Notes: generated by a model from the letters alone, not told the origin. 47,539 nt of DNA from Streptomyces sp. NRRL WC-3618 (GCF_001280005.1 NZ_LGDW01000454.1:1-47539), one strand, 5' to 3'. Positions 36,095 to 44,302 are shown, counted from the stretch's first letter. Numbers and translations: made by a program.

Positions 36095-36377
36095 GAGTTC
36101 ACGTTAGGTGGAAACGTAACAATTCCGTACGAATAACACGAATTAACACGAATAACATGACAGAACGCTGCCACAACTCCGTCTCAACGTCGTCCGATCG
36201 TCATCTGCTCGGCGCCTGATCCGATCGGTTCCGATCGGCCAGTCAGGTAAGCCTCAGCGATCCAGATCACTCCGCCGCTGACTAAAGTGCGGTTCAAGAT
36301 ATGGGCAGTCTCTGGCAGACTGGCCAAGTTACCGCTTAGTAATACTTAGCAAACGCGCAGGCCTGAGGAGCCCTTCC
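36095..36377. promoter_or_regulatory. divergent promoter region of MraY-like and Fe-S reductase genes
   Basis: About 280 bp, AT-richer than its surroundings near 36110-36170 (AATTCCGTACGAATAACACG) and 36330-36355 (CTTAGTAATACTTAG direct repeat). It holds a candidate iron box at 36243-36261 and the promoter of the Fe-S reductase gene. Confidence 0.5.
36243..36261 (+). promoter_or_regulatory. candidate DmdR/IdeR iron box
   Basis: TCAGGTAAGCCTCAGCGAT matches the Streptomyces DmdR consensus, as I recall it, (TTAGGTTAGGCTCACCTAA) at 13 of 19 positions, 117 bp upstream of the Fe-S reductase start. Weak on sequence alone; plausible because the gene product needs two or more Fe-S clusters. Confidence 0.3.
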
Positions 36378-38669
36378 ATGCAACTCGCCGCGATCATCGT
36401 GTCGCTCGTCCTGACCGTGATCGGCGTCGCGCTGCTCGCACGCGCCATCGGTCAGTTCGTCCGGTACTTCAAGCTCGGCCAGCCGGTCCCGGCCGGCCTG
36501 CGGACGGACAACCCCTACCAGCGCAGTGTGACGCTGGTGAAGGAGTTCCTCGGCCACACCCGGATGAACCGGTGGGGCATCGTCGGCTTCGCGCACTGGT
36601 TCGTGGCGGTCGGCTTCCTGACCCTGCCGCCGACCCTCGCGCAGGCCTTCGGCCAGCTCTTCTCCGCCGACTGGACGCTGCCGGTGATCGGCGGCTTCCT
36701 GCCGTTCGAGCTGTACATCGAGTTCATCGGCGTGATGACCATCCTCGGCATCGCCGTGCTCATCGTGATCCGCCTGCTGAGCCTGCCCTCGCGCCCCGGC
36801 CGCAAGTCCCGCTTCGCGGGCTCCAAGGCGGGCCAGGCGTACTTCGTCGAGTACGTCATCCTCACCATCGGCCTCGCGATCTACACCCTGCGCGGCCTCG
36901 AGGGCGCGATCCACCACGTCGATCACTACGAGGCCGGGTACTTCGCCTCGTACCCCCTCGTCCTCGCCTTCAAGGGCCTGTCGCTCAGCACCCTGCAGAA
37001 CCTGATCTACCTCACCGCGATGATCAAGATCGGGACGTCCTTCGTCTGGATGATCGTCGTCTCGCTCAACACCAACATGGGCGTCGCCTGGCACCGCTTC
37101 CTCGCGTTCCCGAACATCTGGTTCAAGCGCGAGGCGACCGGCGGCACGGCCCTGGGCGCCCTCCAGCCGATGACGTCCGGCGGCAAGCCGATCGACTTCA
37201 CCGACCCCGGCGAGGACGACGTCTTCGGCGTCAGCCAGGTCGAGCAGTTCTCCTGGAAGGGCCTGCTCGACTTCTCCACCTGTACGGAGTGCGGTCGCTG
37301 CCAGTCGCAGTGCCCGGCCTGGAACACCGGCAAGCCCCTCTCCCCCAAGCTGCTGATCATGTCGCTGCGGGACCACGCCCACGCCAAGGCGCCCTACCTG
37401 CTCGCGGGCGGCGGCAAGACGGCGGAGGGCGAGGAGAAGGCGAGCGAGGAGCAGCTCAAGGACGTCCCCGCCGCCGCCCTCGCCGAGGCGGAGCGCCCGC
37501 TGATCGGCACCGCCGAGGAGAACGGCGTCATCGACCCGGACGTCCTGTGGTCGTGCACCACCTGCGGCGCCTGCGTCGAACAGTGCCCCGTCGACATCGA
37601 GCACGTCGACCACATCGTCGACATGCGCCGCTACCAGGTGATGATCGAGAGCGCGTTCCCCTCCGAGGCGGGCACGATGCTCAAGAACCTGGAGAAGAAG
37701 GGCAACCCCTGGGGCCTGGCGAAGAAGCAGCGCCTGGAGTGGCTCAAGGAGCTCGACTTCGAGGTGCCGGTCGTCGGCAAGGACATCGAGGACCTCACCG
37801 AGGTCGAGTACCTGTACTGGGTCGGCTGCGCGGGCTCCCTGGAGGACCGCGCGAAGAAGACGACGAAGGCGTTCGCCGAGCTCCTCCACATCGCCGGCGT
37901 CAAGTTCGCCATCATGGGCGGCGACGAGAAGTGCACCGGTGACTCCGCCCGCCGCCTCGGCAACGAGCCCCTGTTCCAGGAGCTCGGCATGGAGAACGTC
38001 ATGGCGCTGAACATGGCGTTCGGCGAGGAGACGGACGACGAGGGCAAGGTGACCGAGGAGTCCCGCAAGCCCAAGTCGGCCAAGAAGATCGTCGCGACCT
38101 GCCCGCACTGCCTGAACACGATCGGCAACGAGTACCCGCAGCTCGGCGGCGACTACGAGGTCATCCACCACACCCAGCTGCTCCAGCACCTCATCGACGA
38201 GGGCAAGCTGCTCCCGGTCACCCCCGTCGAGGGCCTCATCACCTACCACGACCCCTGCTACCTGGGCCGCCACAACAAGATCTACACGCCCCCGCGCGAG
38301 ATCATGTCGGCCGTCCCGGGCCTGCGCCAGCAGGAGATGCACCGCCACAAGGAACGCGGCTTCTGCTGCGGCGCCGGCGGCGCGCGGATGTGGATGGAGG
38401 AGCGGATCGGCAAGCGCATCAACAACGAGCGCGTCGACGAGGCCCTGTCCCTCAACCCGGACATCGTCTCGACGGCCTGCCCGTTCTGCCTCGTCATGCT
38501 GACCGACTCGGTCAACGGCAGGAAGAACGATGGCAAGGCGAAGGAGTCCATCACGGTCGTGGACGTCGCCCAGCTGCTCCTGGAGTCCGTGAAGACGCCG
38601 GCCGCCGACGAGCCCCCGGCGGACGACACGGAGTCCGAGAGCACCCCGGAGCCGCAGCCGGTGAAGTAA
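36378..38669 (+). CDS. membrane-bound (Fe-S) heterodisulfide-reductase-like oxidoreductase
   Basis: A 763-aa fusion. The N-terminal 240 residues have six or so helices, with histidines suited to haem b (FAHWFVAVGFLTLPPTLAQA, GAIHHVDHYEAGYF, VAWHRFLAFPNIWF), like the NarI/HdrE-type cytochrome subunit. Next come two [4Fe-4S] motifs, CTECGRCQSQCPAW (about 301) and CTTCGACVEQCPVD (about 393), then an HdrB/GlpC-type region with two CCG domains: YWVGCAGSLEDR, ATCPHCLNTIGNEYPQ, ITYHDPCYLGRHNKIYTPPR (about 620), RGFCCGAGGARMW (about 660) and TACPFCLVMLTD. The fusion resembles mycobacterial Rv0338c-type Fe-S reductases. It probably moves electrons between a membrane quinone and an unknown thiol or disulfide substrate. 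RBS GAGGAG precedes ATG 36378; a candidate iron box lies upstream. Confidence 0.93.
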   Translation: MQLAAIIVSLVLTVIGVALLARAIGQFVRYFKLGQPVPAGLRTDNPYQRSVTLVKEFLGHTRMNRWGIVGFAHWFVAVGFLTLPPTLAQAFGQLFSADWTLPVIGGFLPFELYIEFIGVMTILGIAVLIVIRLLSLPSRPGRKSRFAGSKAGQAYFVEYVILTIGLAIYTLRGLEGAIHHVDHYEAGYFASYPLVLAFKGLSLSTLQNLIYLTAMIKIGTSFVWMIVVSLNTNMGVAWHRFLAFPNIWFKREATGGTALGALQPMTSGGKPIDFTDPGEDDVFGVSQVEQFSWKGLLDFSTCTECGRCQSQCPAWNTGKPLSPKLLIMSLRDHAHAKAPYLLAGGGKTAEGEEKASEEQLKDVPAAALAEAERPLIGTAEENGVIDPDVLWSCTTCGACVEQCPVDIEHVDHIVDMRRYQVMIESAFPSEAGTMLKNLEKKGNPWGLAKKQRLEWLKELDFEVPVVGKDIEDLTEVEYLYWVGCAGSLEDRAKKTTKAFAELLHIAGVKFAIMGGDEKCTGDSARRLGNEPLFQELGMENVMALNMAFGEETDDEGKVTEESRKPKSAKKIVATCPHCLNTIGNEYPQLGGDYEVIHHTQLLQHLIDEGKLLPVTPVEGLITYHDPCYLGRHNKIYTPPREIMSAVPGLRQQEMHRHKERGFCCGAGGARMWMEERIGKRINNERVDEALSLNPDIVSTACPFCLVMLTDSVNGRKNDGKAKESITVVDVAQLLLESVKTPAADEPPADDTESESTPEPQPVK

Positions 38670-38699
38670 ACCCCCCGGCCGCGCGTCTTCCGCCACCGA

Positions 38700-38730
38700 C
38701 AGCCCCCTGCCCCGTACGGGCACGGGGCTG
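38700..38730 (+). terminator. stem-loop terminator after the Fe-S reductase gene
   Basis: Nested stem: CAGCCCC at 38700-38706 pairs with GGGGCTG at 38724-38730, and TGCCC pairs with GGGCA inside it with one mismatch bulge between. It lies 31 bp after the stop. Confidence 0.7.
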
Positions 38731-38806
38731 TCGCCGTATCTCGAACACGTGCATCATTACTGAGTAGTAGTTGCCGACGGGGTCAGCGGTCCGGACGAGG
38801 TGCGCA

Positions 38807-40186
38807 GTGCGTGTGCGGGTGCGGGGACGGGTTCCGGTTCGGGTCCCGGGACGGGTGCGGGTTCGGGTGCGCAGAGGCACTTGGGGTACGACGGCCACCG
38901 GCGCGCTGACGGCCACCGGCGCGCTGACGGCCATCGGCGCCCTGATCGCGCTCACCGCCTGCGGCCCCGCCCCGCATGGCGCCGGCTCCGCCACCCAGCC
39001 GCCCGTCAAGGCCGCCAAGGCCCCCGCCCAACGCCCGATACCGCAGGGCGACGGCAGCGAGACCGCCGACGACTTCAACGGCGACGGCCATCGTGACCTG
39101 GTCCTGGGCGACTTGGTCAAGGACCAGCTCCACACCGACGACGCCGGCATCGGCATCGTCTACGGCTCCCCCGGCGGACTCGTCCCCGGCGCCCGCCAGT
39201 TGCTCACCCCGGCCCGTCAAGCAGCCCGTACGAAGGGCCAGTTACCGGCGCTCTTCGACGCGACGGCGACCTGCGACCTCGACGGCGACGGCTTCACCGA
39301 CCTGGTCGTGTCGACGGACCCGCCCTACGACGGCCAGGGCCGGCCCCCGGTGCCCCTCCAACTCCTCTTCGGCTCCCCGGCCGGCCTCACCGGCCGCGCG
39401 GTCACCCTCACGATCCCCGACCGGGCCCGCGCCGGCCACGACTGGCCCGACCAGCCGGTGTGCGGCGACTTCGACGGGGACGGCGCCCACGACCTGGTCG
39501 TCCACGCCTCGGACGCCCAACTCAGCTATCTGCGCGGCCCGTTCACCCGCAAGGGCACCCCGAAGAAGGCCGGCGCCCCGATCGCCGCCCCCGGCAACGT
39601 CCCCACGGGCCCGGCGGCCGACGTGAACCACGACGGATACGACGACCTGATCGTCCGTACGGCGGACGGCGCCACGAAGTCCGCGCTCGTCCTAGGCGGC
39701 CCGGCCGGCCCGACGCGCACGGGGACGGTACTGCCCGAGGGCGTCGACGTCGCCCTCGGCCGCTTCGGCAAGGGGAGGAACCTGGACGCGGCGGTGGGCA
39801 CGCCGGCCGAAACGTCTATGCGCTACGACCTCCCCGACGCGACCTCCGGCGCCCTCGCCTCCCCCGGCTCGATGCTCGACACCGGCGACTTCGACGGCGA
39901 CGGCCGCGACGAACTCGTCTCCAGCGGCTCACGGTTGCGGGTGTTCCGGGCGCGCACGACGGCGGCCGGCCTCTCGACGGCGGGCATGGTGACGGTCGCC
40001 CCACCGACCCGGGGCACGACCCGGGTCCTCACGGTCGGCGACTTCGACGGGGACGGCCGGGCGGACCTGGTGGTGCGGACGTATCGGGGGGAGACGTGGG
40101 ACGAAATCGCCGTCTACCCCGGGATGAAGGGTGCGACAGTGACGGCGAAGCCAACGGTGACGTTCTCCACGTCGGAATTCCTGTAG
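38807..40186 (+). CDS. FG-GAP/VCBS-repeat lipoprotein with repetitive signal peptide
   Basis: A 459-aa protein starting at GTG 38807, 6 nt after GACGAGG; an in-frame TTG at 38771 would add 12 residues. The signal peptide is unusual: a basic stretch of alternating Val-Arg pairs (MRVRVRGRVPVRVPGRVRV) and a hydrophobic core made of three tandem TATGAL/TAIGAL units, ending at the lipobox LTAC (Cys about 52). The mature part is a seven-bladed beta-propeller type integrin-alpha-like FG-GAP protein with DFNGDGHRDLVLGDL, DLDGDGFTDLVVS, DFDGDGAHDLVVH, DVNHDGYDDLIVR, DFDGDGRDELVSS and DFDGDGRADLVVR, each a calcium-binding loop. It is predicted extracellular and membrane-anchored; its ligand is unknown. 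Confidence 0.85.
   Translation: MRVRVRGRVPVRVPGRVRVRVRRGTWGTTATGALTATGALTAIGALIALTACGPAPHGAGSATQPPVKAAKAPAQRPIPQGDGSETADDFNGDGHRDLVLGDLVKDQLHTDDAGIGIVYGSPGGLVPGARQLLTPARQAARTKGQLPALFDATATCDLDGDGFTDLVVSTDPPYDGQGRPPVPLQLLFGSPAGLTGRAVTLTIPDRARAGHDWPDQPVCGDFDGDGAHDLVVHASDAQLSYLRGPFTRKGTPKKAGAPIAAPGNVPTGPAADVNHDGYDDLIVRTADGATKSALVLGGPAGPTRTGTVLPEGVDVALGRFGKGRNLDAAVGTPAETSMRYDLPDATSGALASPGSMLDTGDFDGDGRDELVSSGSRLRVFRARTTAAGLSTAGMVTVAPPTRGTTRVLTVGDFDGDGRADLVVRTYRGETWDEIAVYPGMKGATVTAKPTVTFSTSEFL
38891..38944 (+). repeat. three tandem 18-bp repeats in the signal-peptide coding region
   Basis: Unit ACGGCCACCGGCGCGCTG occurs at 38891-38908 and 38909-38926, with a third copy carrying two changes at 38927-38944. 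Each unit encodes TATGAL (TAIGAL in the third). In-frame, so copy number changes would lengthen or shorten the signal-peptide hydrophobic core. Confidence 0.95.
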
Positions 40187-40475
40187 GGGTCCTGAAAGGG
40201 TTCTTACTGAGGCCCTCAACTCCCACACGCCCCTTGGCCGTCGCCGTCCGGCGGCGAGGGCTCGCTACGGCGGCTGCTCGGCTCAGCCGGGGGGGATCAC
40301 GACGGCCGGGTGACCTCCGTGCCGGAGAGCCGGATCGACGGGATGCTTCCTGTAACGGAGAGAAACGGGACGCTTCCCTAGGGGAAATGTGAAGGCCCCC
40401 TTAGGGGATGTCACAGGTCGGCAGCAAAGCGGGGTCCGGAAGCCCGGGCCCCGCCCCTCACTCTCCGGGACCAGG
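40187..40475. other. intergenic region before the Yip1 gene
   Basis: About 290 bp without a gene. It ends in the -10-like hexamer TACGTT (40476-40481) proposed to drive the next gene. A CCCCCTTAGGGG palindrome (about 40395-40406) lies in the middle; ATG 40408 follows it but has a poor ribosome-binding context. Confidence 0.4.
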
Positions 40476-40488
40476 TACGTTCGATGAC

Positions 40489-41496
40489 GTGGCTGGATTC
40501 AGGATCGGACGCGGCGGCCGGGACAACCGCCCCCCGCAAGCGCGACCGCAACAACAACCGCGGCAGCAGCCGTACGGCCAGCAGCCCCCACAGGGCGGCC
40601 CGTCGTACGGCTACCCCTCCGCGCCGCAGCAGCAGCCGTACGCCGGCGGACAGCCGTCGTACGGCGGCCCGGGCAACGCCGGAGGCCGGGCGTGGCCCCC
40701 GCAGGCGAACGCCGGCGGCGGTTACGGCGGGCCGGGCGTACCCGGCGGCGGACACGGCGAGCCGGAGTACTTCGGCGACGACGGGCGCGGGCACAGCCCC
40801 GGTCCCGGACCCGGTCCCCGGCAGGGTCACCCGAACGCCCCCGTGGACCCGTACGCGGCCAACAACCCTGGTCACACACAGGCGTTCTCGACCGGCGACG
40901 ACCCGTACAACCAGGGCGACACCTACCGCGCGGGCGCCGCGGCAGCGCCGGCCGGTCCGCGGCTGCGCTGGAAGGAACTGCTGCGGGGCATCGTCACCGC
41001 CCCCGACCGCACGTTCCTCCAGATGCGCGACTACCAGGTGTGGGCGCCGGCCATCGTCGTCACGTTCGTGTACGGCCTGATCGCCGTCTTCGGGTTCGAC
41101 GACACCCGCGAGACCACGATAAACGCGACGCTCAACAACGCGATCCCGATCGTGCTGACGACGGCCGTGGCGATGGTCCTGAGCGCCTTCGTCCTGGGCG
41201 TGGTCACCCACACCCTGGCCCGCCAGCTCGGCGGCGACGGCGCATGGCAGCCGACGGTCGGCCTCTCCATGCTGGTCATGTCCATCACGGACGCCCCCCG
41301 CCTCCTGGTCGCGATGTTCGCGGGCGGCGACGCCCCCCTCGTACAGATCCTCGGCTGGGCGACCTGGATCGCGGCAGGCGTACTCCTGACCATCATGGTC
41401 CGCCGCTCCCACGACCTCCCGTGGCCGAAGGCACTGGGCGCGTCGGCGATCCAGCTGGTCGCGCTGCTGTCGATCGTGAAGCTGGGAACGTTCTGA
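40489..41496 (+). CDS. Yip1-family integral membrane protein with Gln/Gly/Pro-rich N-terminus
   Basis: A 335-aa protein, start taken at GTG 40489 (MAGFRIGRGGRDNRPPQARP) because a TACGTT hexamer lies 7 nt upstream and no ribosome-binding site is needed (leaderless); an in-frame ATG at 40408 is the alternative. The first 170 residues are low-complexity, with QQQPYGQQPPQGGPSYGYPS-type repeats and no predicted fold. From WKELLRGIVTAPDRTFLQMR to the C-terminus are five helices of Yip1/DUF1282 type: VWAPAIVVTFVYGLIAVFGF, IVLTTAVAMVLSAFVLGVVT, LSMLVMSITDAPRLLVAMFA, ILGWATWIAAGVLLTIMVRR and GASAIQLVALLSIVKLGTF. The family is poorly characterised in bacteria and is related to eukaryotic Yip1 membrane-traffic proteins. 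The disordered N-terminus is typical of Streptomyces members. Confidence 0.78.
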   Translation: MAGFRIGRGGRDNRPPQARPQQQPRQQPYGQQPPQGGPSYGYPSAPQQQPYAGGQPSYGGPGNAGGRAWPPQANAGGGYGGPGVPGGGHGEPEYFGDDGRGHSPGPGPGPRQGHPNAPVDPYAANNPGHTQAFSTGDDPYNQGDTYRAGAAAAPAGPRLRWKELLRGIVTAPDRTFLQMRDYQVWAPAIVVTFVYGLIAVFGFDDTRETTINATLNNAIPIVLTTAVAMVLSAFVLGVVTHTLARQLGGDGAWQPTVGLSMLVMSITDAPRLLVAMFAGGDAPLVQILGWATWIAAGVLLTIMVRRSHDLPWPKALGASAIQLVALLSIVKLGTF

Positions 41497-41530
41497 CGTA
41501 GGACGACCGCGGTACGGCAGTACGTACGAG

Positions 41531-41560
41531 GGGGGCTCCCGGCATCGGCCGGGAGCCCCC
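41531..41560. terminator. bidirectional stem-loop terminator
   Basis: Perfect 12-bp stem GGGGGCTCCCGG (41531-41542) / CCGGGAGCCCCC (41549-41560) with a 6-nt loop. It separates the Yip1 gene from the convergent phosphoribosyltransferase gene. Confidence 0.88.
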
Positions 41561-41589
41561 CTCTGCGGTGCTTGCGGTGCTTCCCCTGC

Positions 41590-42087
41590 TCAGGCGTCGA
41601 GAACCTGACCCTTACGACGGGTCACGGGTGCCTGGACGGACCACGGGAAGTTGATCCAGTCATCAGTCCGCTCCCACACGTACTCGCACTTCACGAGGGA
41701 CTGCGTCTTCTCGTAGATCACCGCGGAACGCACCTCGGCGACAGCTCCGAGGCAGAAGTCCCGCACCAGCTTGAGCGTCTTGCCGGTGTCGGCGACGTCG
41801 TCGGTGATGAGGACCTTCTTGTCGGAGAAGTCGATGGCGTTGGGGACGGGCGCGAGCATGACGGGCATGGGAAGCGTGGTCCCGACGCCGGTGTAGAACT
41901 CGACGTTGACCAGATGGATGTTCTTGCAGTCGAGGGCATACGCGAGCCCCCCGGCGACGAACACCCCGCCCCGCGCGATGCTGAGCACGACATCGGGCTC
42001 GTACCCGTCGTCGGCGATGGTCTGGGCGAGCTCGCGGACGGCGACGCCGAACGCCTCGTAGGTCAGATTCTCCCGTATGGCGGTCAT
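41590..42087 (-). CDS. phosphoribosyltransferase (purine-type, Gpt/Hpt-like)
   Basis: A 165-aa type I phosphoribosyltransferase. The PRPP motif is [20 protein letters not shown] (about residues 92-111), with the [20 protein letters not shown] segment (about 33-52) upstream and [26 protein letters not shown] at the base-binding hood. The latter WxxFPW ending is typical of xanthine/guanine-type enzymes. It probably salvages a purine base with PRPP, though some members act on nucleoside-diphosphate pools or are regulatory, so the base is not assigned. It overlaps the stop of dcd by 4 nt (ATGA), so the two form one translationally coupled unit and the pairing suggests a nucleotide-metabolism link. 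No signal peptide. Confidence 0.9.
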   Translation of the reverse strand: MTAIRENLTYEAFGVAVRELAQTIADDGYEPDVVLSIARGGVFVAGGLAYALDCKNIHLVNVEFYTGVGTTLPMPVMLAPVPNAIDFSDKKVLITDDVADTGKTLKLVRDFCLGAVAEVRSAVIYEKTQSLVKCEYVWERTDDWINFPWSVQAPVTRRKGQVLDA

Positions 42088-42659
42088 ACCTGCGTCCGGT
42101 GGAAGTTGAGGAAGGACCGGGAGGCGGTGGGCCCGCGCTGCCCCTGGTACCGGGAGCCGTACCGCTCACTGCCGTACGGGAACTGGGCCGACGAGCTCAG
42201 CTGGAACAGGCACAGCTGGCCGATCTTCATACCGGGCCAGAGCTTGATGGGCAGCGTCGCGAGATTGGAGAGTTCGAGCGTCACATGGCCGCTGAACCCC
42301 GGGTCGATGAACCCGGCGGTGGAGTGGGTGACGAGCCCGAGCCGCCCGAGCGAGCTCTTGCCTTCGAGGCGGGAGGCGAGGTCGTCCGGGAGCGTGATGA
42401 CCTCGTAGGTCGAGGCGAGCACGAACTCCCCGGGGTGGAGGATGAACGGCTCGTCGCCCTCGGGCTCGACCAGACGCGTCAGGTCGGCCTGCTCGATCGA
42501 GGGGTCGATGTGGGGGTAGCGGTGGTTCTCGAACACCCGGAAGTAGCGGTCGAGGCGCACGTCGACGCTCGACGGCTGCACCATGGATTCGTCGTAGGGA
42601 TCGATCCGTACCCGCCCGGAGTCGATCTCGGCCCGGATGTCCTTGTCTGAGAGAAGCAC
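42084..42659 (-). CDS. dcd: dCTP deaminase
   Basis: A 191-aa trimeric-type dUTPase-fold enzyme that deaminates dCTP towards dTTP synthesis. Features: [120 protein letters not shown] and the C-terminal [20 protein letters not shown]. The catalytic Glu lies in the LEG-to-THSTAGF region. Because this resembles the mycobacterial bifunctional dCTP deaminase/dUTPase (same GRLGLxTHSTAGF), bifunctionality is possible. The start is GTG 42659 with TATCCT 6 nt upstream and no ribosome-binding site, suggesting leaderless transcription. Its stop overlaps the phosphoribosyltransferase start. Confidence 0.97.
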   Translation of the reverse strand: MLLSDKDIRAEIDSGRVRIDPYDESMVQPSSVDVRLDRYFRVFENHRYPHIDPSIEQADLTRLVEPEGDEPFILHPGEFVLASTYEVITLPDDLASRLEGKSSLGRLGLVTHSTAGFIDPGFSGHVTLELSNLATLPIKLWPGMKIGQLCLFQLSSSAQFPYGSERYGSRYQGQRGPTASRSFLNFHRTQV

Positions 42660-42738
42660 GCCCCGAGGATACGCAAGACGCGCGAACCCGACGCCACCGG
42701 CCGGTTCCGCGCGCCCGCGCTACTTCTCCTCCACCTAC

Positions 42739-42921
42739 TCAGCCGGCGGTGCTCCGCTGCTGCTGGTGCTCCAACGTCACCGGCACCACACTGCGGAGCC
42801 GCGCGCAACGCGGACACCGGACCAGCCGGCCGGGGCCGAGCCGCTCGGCCTGCTGCATCGGGAACGAAGCGGTGCTGAACACGTGCCCTTCGGCACAACG
42901 GACGACGGTGCGCTCGATCAA
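42739..42921 (-). CDS. small zinc-ribbon-like protein
   Basis: About 60 residues if started at TTG 42921 (MIERTVVRCAEGHVFSTASF). The frame is open further upstream (in-frame GTG at 43020) but that part has poor codon character. The cysteines are arranged CxxGH ... CPRC (VRCAEGHVF, LVRCPRCARLRS), a short zinc-ribbon pattern like those found in actinobacterial proteins near dcd. No clear ribosome-binding site; a GAGGAC is too close to the TTG. Function unknown; perhaps a DNA/RNA- or partner-binding zinc finger. It lies 80 bp upstream of dcd on the same strand. Confidence 0.6.
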   Translation of the reverse strand: MIERTVVRCAEGHVFSTASFPMQQAERLGPGRLVRCPRCARLRSVVPVTLEHQQQRSTAG

Positions 42922-43257
42922 GTCCTCAGAGTCCCTTCCCCAAGAGCCGTCGCCGGTCACTGTCGAGACCGACGAGGACCGCAACATTACGGGACGAAAA
43001 GGGCGCCCTCCGGACGGCACTCCGATCCCGCCCAGCCCCTCTTCGGCGCCCCCACCGTACGCCCCAACTCCGGGCGCCCGCAGCCGGGTCGCGGCGCGAA
43101 GAGGCGTCTGATTCGGGTGCGGTTGGGGTGCGGTTCACGCCTGGAACACCTTCGGAATCCCCCGGAAACGGGAGCAGGCCCCACGGCTTCGGCGCCGGGG
43201 GCCTGGCGTACGGTAGAGTGACTGAGCGTTCGGACACCGGCCTGACCGGCGTCTTAC
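42922..43257. other. intergenic region with the tRNA-Gly promoter
   Basis: No gene I can support. TAGAGT at 43214-43219, about 40 nt before the tRNA 5' end, is a candidate -10 element of the tRNA promoter. GC content is high throughout. Confidence 0.4.
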
Positions 43258-43331
43258 GCGGGTGTAGTTTAGTGGTAGAACATCAGCTTCCCAAGCTGAG
43301 AGTGCGAGTTCGATTCTCGTCACCCGCTCCA
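43258..43331 (+). tRNA. tRNA-Gly (anticodon CCC)
   Basis: Cloverleaf visible: acceptor stem GCGGGTG (43258-43264) pairs with CACCCGC (43321-43327), D arm GTTTAGTGGTAGAAC, anticodon stem TCAGC/GCTGA with loop TTCCCAA giving anticodon CCC (reads GGG), T arm CGAGTTCGATTCTCG, discriminator T and encoded CCA at 43329-43331. Confidence 0.97.
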
Positions 43332-43338
43332 GAATTTG

Positions 43339-43361
43339 CCCCCAGGTCAGCGGCCTGGGGG
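43339..43361 (+). terminator. intrinsic terminator of the tRNA-Gly gene
   Basis: CCCCCAGG (43339-43346) pairs with CCTGGGGG (43354-43361), 7-nt loop, followed by the T-rich TTGTTTGTTG. A classic rho-independent shape, 8 bp after the CCA. Confidence 0.88.
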
Positions 43362-43606
43362 TTGTTTGTTGTCTAGTCCAATTTTGGGGGCGGCGTGCCC
43401 TCCGCGTGCCCTAAGTGCAGGTCGAGGCCCCTTCCCGCGACCCTCCAAGGGGCCACTTCGGGGGTCACGGCCGCGATGCGTCCCGAACCGTGAGACGCAT
43501 TCAATGTGACCTGGGCCACCGTTACCGGCAAGGGTTGCGAAGTCGCGTAAGCAAAGCTGGCGTTGCGCCAGGGTCCGCTCAGCCGAACCGAGCCGGCTGC
43601 CCCGCG
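43362..43606. other. intergenic stretch beginning the accessory region
   Basis: No convincing gene. Features seen: direct repeat GTGCCCTCCGCGTGCCC at about 43395-43411 (GTGCCC twice) and an 8-bp hairpin GGCCCCTT (43426-43433) / AAGGGGCC (43447-43454). The location 3' of a tRNA and the mosaic DNA after it make this a plausible old integration junction. Confidence 0.4.
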
Positions 43607-43780
43607 TCAGGCAGGAAACAGTTCGAGGATGCGGGTGACCCGCCCCCAGCCGGCCACCAGCGTCGCTGCGAGAACCGCTGCCCCCAGGGTCAGCCAAGGA
43701 CGCACGTCTTCTCCCACCCCTATCGACGGCAGGGCGCGCGCGGCGCCGGCTGCCGCAGCCATGGCCGCGAGAATCGCCAT
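43607..43780 (-). pseudogene. hydrophobic protein fragment, probably the C-terminal end of a lost membrane protein
   Basis: From ATG 43780 (GTG 43786 also possible) 57 residues read MAILAAMAAAAGAARALPSI then a second hydrophobic stretch TLGAAVLAATLVAGWGRV and end LELFPA. There is no good start upstream: the same frame continues as NTWRESAHVAM back to a TGA near 43853, just where the IS30-type remnant begins. This suggests the 5' part was removed by the insertion. I do not recognise the family; hydrophobic transfer (spread) proteins of actinomycete integrative elements are one guess. Confidence 0.3.
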
Positions 43781-43865
43781 GGCCACGTGGGCCGACTCGC
43801 GCCAGGTGTTCCGCAGACACGCGACACGGGCCGGACGCCTTGGAGCAGCTCAGCGGGCAGGAGCG

Positions 43866-43955
43866 CTGCAGACCCTCGGTTGGCGGACGCCGGCCGAGGT
43901 CTTCGAAGAGCAGCTACGCTCGCTGCAGCAGCCCGGTGTTGCAACGACCAATTGA
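43866..43955 (+). pseudogene. IS30-type transposase remnant (C-terminus only)
   Basis: The last 28 or so codons of a frame ending at 43955 read QTLGWRTPAEVFEEQLRSLQ then QPGVATTN and stop. TLGWRTPAE-type text is the C-terminal signature of IS30-family transposases in Streptomyces. The rest of the gene, including the catalytic DDE domain, is gone: the sequence before it is unrelated. It abuts the IS3-type fragment directly. Confidence 0.7.
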
Positions 43956-43962
43956 ACTCGCC

Positions 43963-44271
43963 GAGTACACGTCCGAGGCGTACAACAACCTCTGTGACCA
44001 TCTGGACGTGGTGCAGTCCATGGGACGGGTGGGGTCCGCGCTGGACAACGCCGCCGCGGAGAGTTTCAACTCGCTGATCAAGGTCGAGTACATCCACCGC
44101 CGACGATTCGCGACCCGGACCGAGGCCCGCCTGAAGATCGCCACATGGATCACCGGGTTCTACCACCCGCGCCGACGGCACAGCGCGGCCGGCGGCCTGC
44201 CGCCCGAGGAGTTCGAAAGGATCATCGCCGAAGCACGCGGGCAACACGGCCAGGAAGATCAGGCCGCATAA
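43963..44271 (+). pseudogene. IS3-type transposase remnant (C-terminal part of the integrase core)
   Basis: From the codons EYTSEAYNNLCDHLDVVQSM the frame continues with the C-terminal half of an IS3-family OrfB: GRVGSALDNAAAESFNSLIK (containing the catalytic Glu), VEYIHRRRFATRTEARLKIA, TWITGFYHPRRRHSAAGGLP and PEEFERIIAEA, ending at 44271. The two catalytic aspartates upstream are missing, so it is inactive. The junction with the IS30 fragment is at about 43956-43962. The 3' end at 44302 (GGGGATTGACA) looks like the terminal inverted repeat of this element. Confidence 0.85.
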
Positions 44272-44282
44272 CCAAAGTCTCT

Positions 44283-44302
44283 ACGGTGCCAGGGGATTGA
44301 CA
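44283..44302 (+). mobile_element. probable right terminal inverted repeat of the IS3-type element
   Basis: ACGGTGCCAGGGGATTGACA lies 11 bp after the transposase remnant; IS3 elements start with TG and end with CA, which fits. The left end is not present in the window, so the boundary is inferred. Confidence 0.45.

Noticed and set aside
36336..38723. A 795-aa minus-strand frame opposite the Fe-S reductase
   Set aside because: Shadow frame; the plus-strand product has clear cysteine motifs and a ribosome-binding site.
43362..43430. An integrase gene end or attachment site just after tRNA-Gly
   Set aside because: I looked for a repeat of the tRNA 3' sequence and for tyrosine or serine recombinase motifs; none is visible. 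Only the general position is suggestive.
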